Source of the DNA: JAUIAI01 sp041396685
GTDB taxonomy: Bacteria > Pseudomonadota > Gammaproteobacteria > Burkholderiales > Burkholderiaceae_E
Length of the DNA: 64,000 bases
Assembly: GCA_041396685.1 (NCBI GenBank)
Contig: JAWKYD010000011.1
Location: forward strand, 124,001-188,000
Direction: 5' to 3'
The position numbers and the translations under genes are program-made. Within the stretch, counting starts at the first letter, position 1. Every line of letters starts with the position of its first letter. The notes under the pieces were generated by a model. That model saw only the letters and a program-made list of their open reading frames with translations. It was not told the origin of the DNA and did no database searches. Positions 60,543 through 64,000 of the stretch are shown here, one piece after another.

Positions 60543-61271
60543 TCATGCCGCCGCCAGCCCGTGCAAGCGGCGCCAGAGATCGCCCTGCACCGCCAACACC
60601 TCGGCCGCGTCGAGCGCACGAACCGGCGCCCCGGGCGGCGGCTCGAGCCGCTCCAGCCCGGCGGCGGTCATCAGGGTCAGGGTATCGCCGACTCTGACCG
60701 CCTCGGCCGGATCGTGCGTGACGATCACGACCGTCTTGCCGCGCAGACATTGCACGGCGAGATCCTGCATGCGCGCGCGCGTGCCGGCATCCAGCGCCGA
60801 GAACGGTTCGTCGAGTAGCACGATCTCGCAGCCGAGCATCAACGTGCGCGCCAGCGCCACCCGTTGACGCATGCCGCCCGATAGCGCCGGCGGCTTCTTG
60901 TGGCCGTGCTCGGCGAGGCCGACCGCCGCCAACATCTCACGGGCGCGCGGCTTGTCGCCCCGGCCACCGGCCAGGCGCGCGGGCAACAGCAGGTTGTCAA
61001 GGACGGTCAGCCAGGGCGCGAGTGAATCGGACTGCGCCATCCACGCGACCCGGCCACGCAGCGATTCGCCATCATGCGCCGAACAGCGGCCGTCGAGACG
61101 GACAGAGCCCGGCAGGCCCGCGATCGTGCGGATCAGGCTGCTCTTTCCGACCCCCGAGGGACCCAGCAGCGCATGCCAGCGACCGCCGTCGAGCGTGAGC
61201 GAGAACGGCGGCAGCAGCTCGCGCGCAGCGAGCATCAAGCGCCCTTCGATGGACAGCCCGGTGGCGGTCAT
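60543..61271 (-). CDS. thiZ: thiamin-precursor ABC transporter ATPase (ThiZ-like)
   Basis: 242 residues. Walker A GPSGVGKSS near 33-41, signature LSGGMRQRVALART and Walker B EIVLLDEPFSALDAGTRARM. ATPase of the pyrimidine importer. Its ATG overlaps the tenA stop (ATGA). Confidence 0.92.
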   Translation of the reverse strand: MTATGLSIEGRLMLAARELLPPFSLTLDGGRWHALLGPSGVGKSSLIRTIAGLPGSVRLDGRCSAHDGESLRGRVAWMAQSDSLAPWLTVLDNLLLPARLAGGRGDKPRAREMLAAVGLAEHGHKKPPALSGGMRQRVALARTLMLGCEIVLLDEPFSALDAGTRARMQDLAVQCLRGKTVVIVTHDPAEAVRVGDTLTLMTAAGLERLEPPPGAPVRALDAAEVLAVQGDLWRRLHGLAAA

Positions 61272-61960
61272 GGTCCGCCGGTAGCCAGCCCAATCGCCCA
61301 GAAATCCGCCTCCAGCCGGCAGGCGGTCTCGAACGTGCCGACCAACGCCGGCCAGCGCGGACTGGCCTGCGGTTGCGGTCCGAGGCGACGATCGGCGACC
61401 ATGTCGAGCAAGCGCCCCACCCGCTCACAGGCCTGTTGATAATCATCACCGCCGTAAGTGTCGATCCATTCCTGATACGGATTGTCCGGCACTGGCGCGG
61501 CTTGCAGGCGTGCGCCGATCTCGCCGTAGCCGAACACACAGGGCGCCAGCGCGACCAGCAGGTCGAGCAGATCTCCGGACACGCCCGCATCGAGCACATA
61601 GCGGGTGTAGGCCAGGTTGGCGCTCGCCTCGGGCGTCGCCCGCAGCGCGGCCTCGTCGATGCCCCAGCCCGCGCAAGTACGTACGTGCAGGTCCATTTCC
61701 TCGTCGAGCAGCGCGTGTACCGTGGCAGCGGCCAGCCGCATCTCGTCGGGGGAGCCCGATTTGACCACCGCCAGCGACCAGGCCCTCGCGAAGTGGATCA
61801 GGAAGACATAGTCCTGCATCAGGTAGCGTCTGAACGAGGCTTGTGGCAACCGGCCCGTCGCGAGTCCGTGAACGAACGCGTGCTCGACATAGGACGACCA
61901 CGGAACCGCGGCCGCCTCGCGCAGGCCGGCAAAGACCCGCCCCCACGCCGGCTTACTCAA
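61268..61960 (-). CDS. tenA: TenA family aminopyrimidine aminohydrolase
   Basis: 230 residues. TenA family blocks: HAFVHGLATGRLPQASFRRY with YLMQDYVFL (Asp50), DEEMDLH, the active-site Cys141 in LAPCVFGYGEIG, PYQEWIDTYGGDDY (Tyr169) and a late RLEADFW (Glu217). TenA releases HMP from amino-HMP, the salvage product of degraded thiamin. I place the start at a TTG at 61960 overlapping the thiY stop by 8 bases, because the family starts there. The longer frame to an ATG at 62062 adds 34 unlikely residues. Confidence 0.9.
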   Translation of the reverse strand: MSKPAWGRVFAGLREAAAVPWSSYVEHAFVHGLATGRLPQASFRRYLMQDYVFLIHFARAWSLAVVKSGSPDEMRLAAATVHALLDEEMDLHVRTCAGWGIDEAALRATPEASANLAYTRYVLDAGVSGDLLDLLVALAPCVFGYGEIGARLQAAPVPDNPYQEWIDTYGGDDYQQACERVGRLLDMVADRRLGPQPQASPRWPALVGTFETACRLEADFWAIGLATGGP

Positions 61961-62927
61961 GGCCGCGATCCAGATCGCGGGCGAGACGCGCCACCGGCTG
62001 CGTACCGCTGGTGAGGCCCGCCCGGCCAAGGAACTGCTCGAAGCGGCGATAGCGTCCGACATCGAGCGCGCCCGGCCGCAATGCGAAGCGAGCGACCGTG
62101 TCGAGCCAGGCGCGCCGATTCAGCTCGTCATCGAGTTCCTTCGAGGTGCCGGCGAACTGGCGCCAGGTGCCTTGCGGATCGTTGACGATGTCCTGCACCG
62201 CGCGCTCGGTGGCGCGCAGGAATCGACGCAGGCGGTCCGGATCGAGCTTGTCCGCGTGCGCCACGTAGATCAGTTCGTCGTAGGCCGGCAGACCATGCGC
62301 CTCCGGGAAGAAGCAGCGGCCCGGCCGGCCTTCGATCGCCATCTGATTGAGCTCGAAATTGCGAAACGCGCCGATCACCGCGTCGACCTGGCCGCTCAGC
62401 AGCGACGGCGACAACGACCAGTTCACGTTGATCAACTCGACCTTGTCGGTGCTCAGACCGGCGCTCGCCAGCATCGCGCCCAGCACGGCCTCCTCGACGC
62501 CGGCCACCGAATAACCGATCTTGCGCCCGGCGAGATCGGCGAGCGACTTCACCGGCCCGTCGGCGCGCACCAGCAGGCAATTCAAGGGCGTGGCCACCAG
62601 GGTGCCGACGCGCACGAGCGGCAAGCCCTCGTGGACTTGCAGATGCAACTGGGGTTGGTACGACACGGCCAGATCGGCCTTGCCCGCCGCCACCAACTTG
62701 GGCGGATCGGACGGATCGGCTGGTGCGATCGCCTCGACCTCCAGGCCCTCGGCAGCAAAATAGCCGCGCTCGCGCGCGATGACGATCGGACCGTGGTCGG
62801 GGTTCACGAACCAGTCGAGCATGATCGTCAGCCTGTCGGCCGCCTGTGCCGACACGCTGACGATCTGCAGACACAAGCCGATGGCCAGGACGCGCAGGCA
62901 TCGGATCGGAAAACCGGGGGTGGACAA
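61953..62927 (-). CDS. thiY: thiamin-pyrimidine-precursor binding protein (ThiY-like)
   Basis: 324 residues. Signal peptide (CLRVLAIGLCLQIVSVSAQA, cleavage near residue 29), then the NMT1/ThiY-like binding fold beginning LTIMLDWFVNPDHGPIVIAR, with the WFVNPDHG segment that binds the pyrimidine in this family. The start is TTG at 62927, set by GAGGAG 6-7 bases upstream. First gene below the TPP riboswitch, so repressed when thiamin pyrophosphate is plentiful. Likely ligand is formyl-aminopyrimidine. Confidence 0.92.
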   Translation of the reverse strand: MSTPGFPIRCLRVLAIGLCLQIVSVSAQAADRLTIMLDWFVNPDHGPIVIARERGYFAAEGLEVEAIAPADPSDPPKLVAAGKADLAVSYQPQLHLQVHEGLPLVRVGTLVATPLNCLLVRADGPVKSLADLAGRKIGYSVAGVEEAVLGAMLASAGLSTDKVELINVNWSLSPSLLSGQVDAVIGAFRNFELNQMAIEGRPGRCFFPEAHGLPAYDELIYVAHADKLDPDRLRRFLRATERAVQDIVNDPQGTWRQFAGTSKELDDELNRRAWLDTVARFALRPGALDVGRYRRFEQFLGRAGLTSGTQPVARLARDLDRGLE

Positions 62928-63047
62928 GACACTCTCCTCACGGCCATACGACGGCCGACCACGCTGGGGCGGGCCGATGGGGCCGACCCCGCCAAGGACC
63001 GGTGCGCGACGAAACGGAGAGCCGAAGACAGGCGAATGTCGTTTCGA

Positions 63048-63143
63048 TTCCCTTCGCCGGCATTATCCGGATCAGGTCGATGGGTTGGCGCCAGGACGGC
63101 GAAGCCGCCGCACACCTCTCAGCCGCATAGCTGCGGGCACCCC
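63048..63143 (-). ncRNA. TPP riboswitch (THI element)
   Basis: Read on the minus strand, the region has the thi-box parts in order: GGGGTGCCC, then GGCTGAGAGG, a GC-rich variable hairpin (GGCGGCTTCGCC), ACCC, and the highly conserved GACCTGATCCGGATAATGCC followed by GCGAAGGGAA. These form the P2-P5 arms that bind thiamin pyrophosphate. It lies 120 bases upstream of thiY. A 7-base inverted repeat just downstream (CGAAACG at 63010-63016 and CGTTTCG at 63040-63046) may be part of the expression switch. The rest of the 62928-63280 gap holds no gene. Confidence 0.97.
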
Positions 63144-63280
63144 AACGAAACGCCCTGAGGTTAGCATTATTCCGCGCGCCAAAGGCTGCCGCATGCGCCG
63201 ATGCCAGGCCCGATGTCCCTGCGGCGTGACGTGCCGCGGGCGCAAGGCCCGCTACCGAACACGATAGGAAGAGACCAACG

Positions 63281-64000
63281 ATGGCCGAGACCGCCCTGCC
63301 CCAGTACGAAGTCTTCGCGTTGCGCTACGCGCATCTCGAGCGCACGCGTGGCCAGAATTTCATCGAGTACGACCCCCACGACGGGCCCATGCCGATGGAC
63401 TATTTCGTCTGGGTCGTGCGGCACGCCGAGCGCGTCTGGCTGGTGGATACCGGCTTTGGAGAAGAGGCGGCGCGGCGTCGCGGCCGTCGCTTGCTACGCT
63501 GCCCGATCGAGGCCTTGTCGGTGCTGGGAATCGCAGCCGACCAGGTCGAGGACGTGATTCTCACGCACCTGCACTACGACCATGCAGGCAATCTGCCCAA
63601 GCTGCCGCACGCGTGCTTCCATTTCCAGGAGCGCGAACTTCACTACGCAACCGGCCGCTTCATGCGCTACCCCTTCCTGCGTCATGCCTTCGATGTCGAA
63701 GATGTGACCGAGGTCGTGCGACGCGTGTACGCCGATCGCGTCCGCTTCTATCTCGGTGATGCCGAGCTCGCGCCGGGTCTGTCGCTGATCAAGATCGGCG
63801 GCCATACCGACGGTCTGCAATCGGTTCGCGTGCACACCGCGCGCGGCTGGGTGGTCCTGGCCTCGGATGCCAGCCACTATTACGACAACATCGGCCGGGG
63901 GTCGCCGTTTCCGATCGTGTTCAACGCAGGCGACATGCTCGAAGGCTATGACCGCCTGCGCTCGTTGGCCGACAGCGACGACCACCTCGTGCCCGGCCAT
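63281..64000 (+). CDS. metallo-beta-lactamase-fold hydrolase, cut by the window edge
   Basis: 240 residues visible, open at the right edge. The zinc motif THLHYDHAGN places His96, His98, Asp100 and His101, a later GGHTDGLQSV gives the next His ligand, and LASDASHYY the bridging Asp. Preceded by AGGAAGAG 9 bases before the ATG. The layout (N-terminal MDYFVWVVRHAERVWLVDTG) resembles AttM/AiiB-type N-acyl-homoserine lactonases and related lactone hydrolases, but also many uncharacterised members. The C-terminus, ending at the final GH, continues outside the window. Confidence 0.9.
   Translation, partial: MAETALPQYEVFALRYAHLERTRGQNFIEYDPHDGPMPMDYFVWVVRHAERVWLVDTGFGEEAARRRGRRLLRCPIEALSVLGIAADQVEDVILTHLHYDHAGNLPKLPHACFHFQERELHYATGRFMRYPFLRHAFDVEDVTEVVRRVYADRVRFYLGDAELAPGLSLIKIGGHTDGLQSVRVHTARGWVVLASDASHYYDNIGRGSPFPIVFNAGDMLEGYDRLRSLADSDDHLVPGH

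Noticed and set aside
1..64000. Search for tRNA, rRNA, CRISPR, insertion sequences, integrases and phage genes
   Set aside because: No cloverleaf-like sequence, regularly spaced repeat array, transposase or recombinase motif was seen by eye. A dedicated scan would be needed to exclude small RNAs.

Overview
This is a GC-rich, gene-dense stretch of a bacterial chromosome, very probably from a Pseudomonadota. A full-length PlsB-type glycerol-3-phosphate acyltransferase, TRAP transporters, a BLUF photoreceptor and a TPP-riboswitch-controlled pyrimidine transporter fit a proteobacterium, and PlsB leans towards the Gammaproteobacteria. That taxonomic call is inference. I see no rRNA, tRNA, CRISPR array, insertion sequence, integrase or phage gene. 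Most genes lie on the minus strand in tightly coupled runs with many ATGA stop/start overlaps and several TTG or GTG starts set by clear Shine-Dalgarno sequences.

Layout. (A) 252-10872, minus: a likely catabolic operon. In transcription order it encodes a BKACE-type beta-keto acid cleavage enzyme, an alpha/beta hydrolase, an SDR dehydrogenase, an LDH2-type dehydrogenase, a nitroreductase, an enoyl-CoA hydratase, an acyl-CoA ligase, and then a TAXI-TRAP receptor with its fused permease. (B) 11141-19626, minus: a complete branched-chain-amino-acid-type ABC importer (LivK-H-M-G-F), a two-subunit Rieske ring-hydroxylating oxygenase, two tandem Lin0512-family proteins of unknown function, a ChaC-like cyclotransferase and a YbaK-like editing protein. 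(C) 19732-27282: a PLP enzyme of the D-threonine aldolase/D-serine dehydratase family, a RidA-like protein beside an amidase, an MFS carrier, a VOC protein, a CmcJ-like oxygenase and a type II-like asparaginase. (D) 27334-32863: a GntR regulator divergent from a DctPQM TRAP importer and a two-subunit aconitase X, which looks like an uptake-plus-dehydratase module for a hydroxyproline-like acid.

(E) 32936-36470: a CPA1 antiporter, a LysR regulator and a membrane protein. (F) 36641-48789, minus: about 12 kb of CoA and amide chemistry. It holds a family III CoA-transferase, a divergent crotonase, ArfB, a MaoC hydratase, an acyl-CoA dehydrogenase, two MmgE/PrpD proteins, a PaaK-like ligase, an amidase, a NodB-type deacetylase and a second CoA-transferase. 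(G) 48959-50766, plus: an alpha/beta hydrolase coupled to a DMT exporter. (H) 50771-55705, minus: the BLUF protein, then a small membrane protein / acyl-CoA synthetase / PlsB operon. (I) 55766-59647: ferredoxin-NADP reductase, an acetamidase/formamidase, and a LysR regulator divergent from cytochrome c'. (J) 59696-63143, minus: a TPP riboswitch followed by the ThiY-TenA-ThiZ-ThiX thiamin-pyrimidine salvage operon. (K) 63281 to the window edge: the start of a metallo-beta-lactamase-fold hydrolase.

Overall the window looks like the chromosome of a nutritionally versatile scavenger, with three or four separate transporter-plus-catabolism modules side by side. The most promising undescribed element is the tandem Lin0512 pair tied to a Rieske oxygenase and a dedicated ABC importer. 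Next are the BKACE/TAXI-TRAP operon and the double-MmgE/PrpD operon. Their substrates cannot be read from sequence alone.
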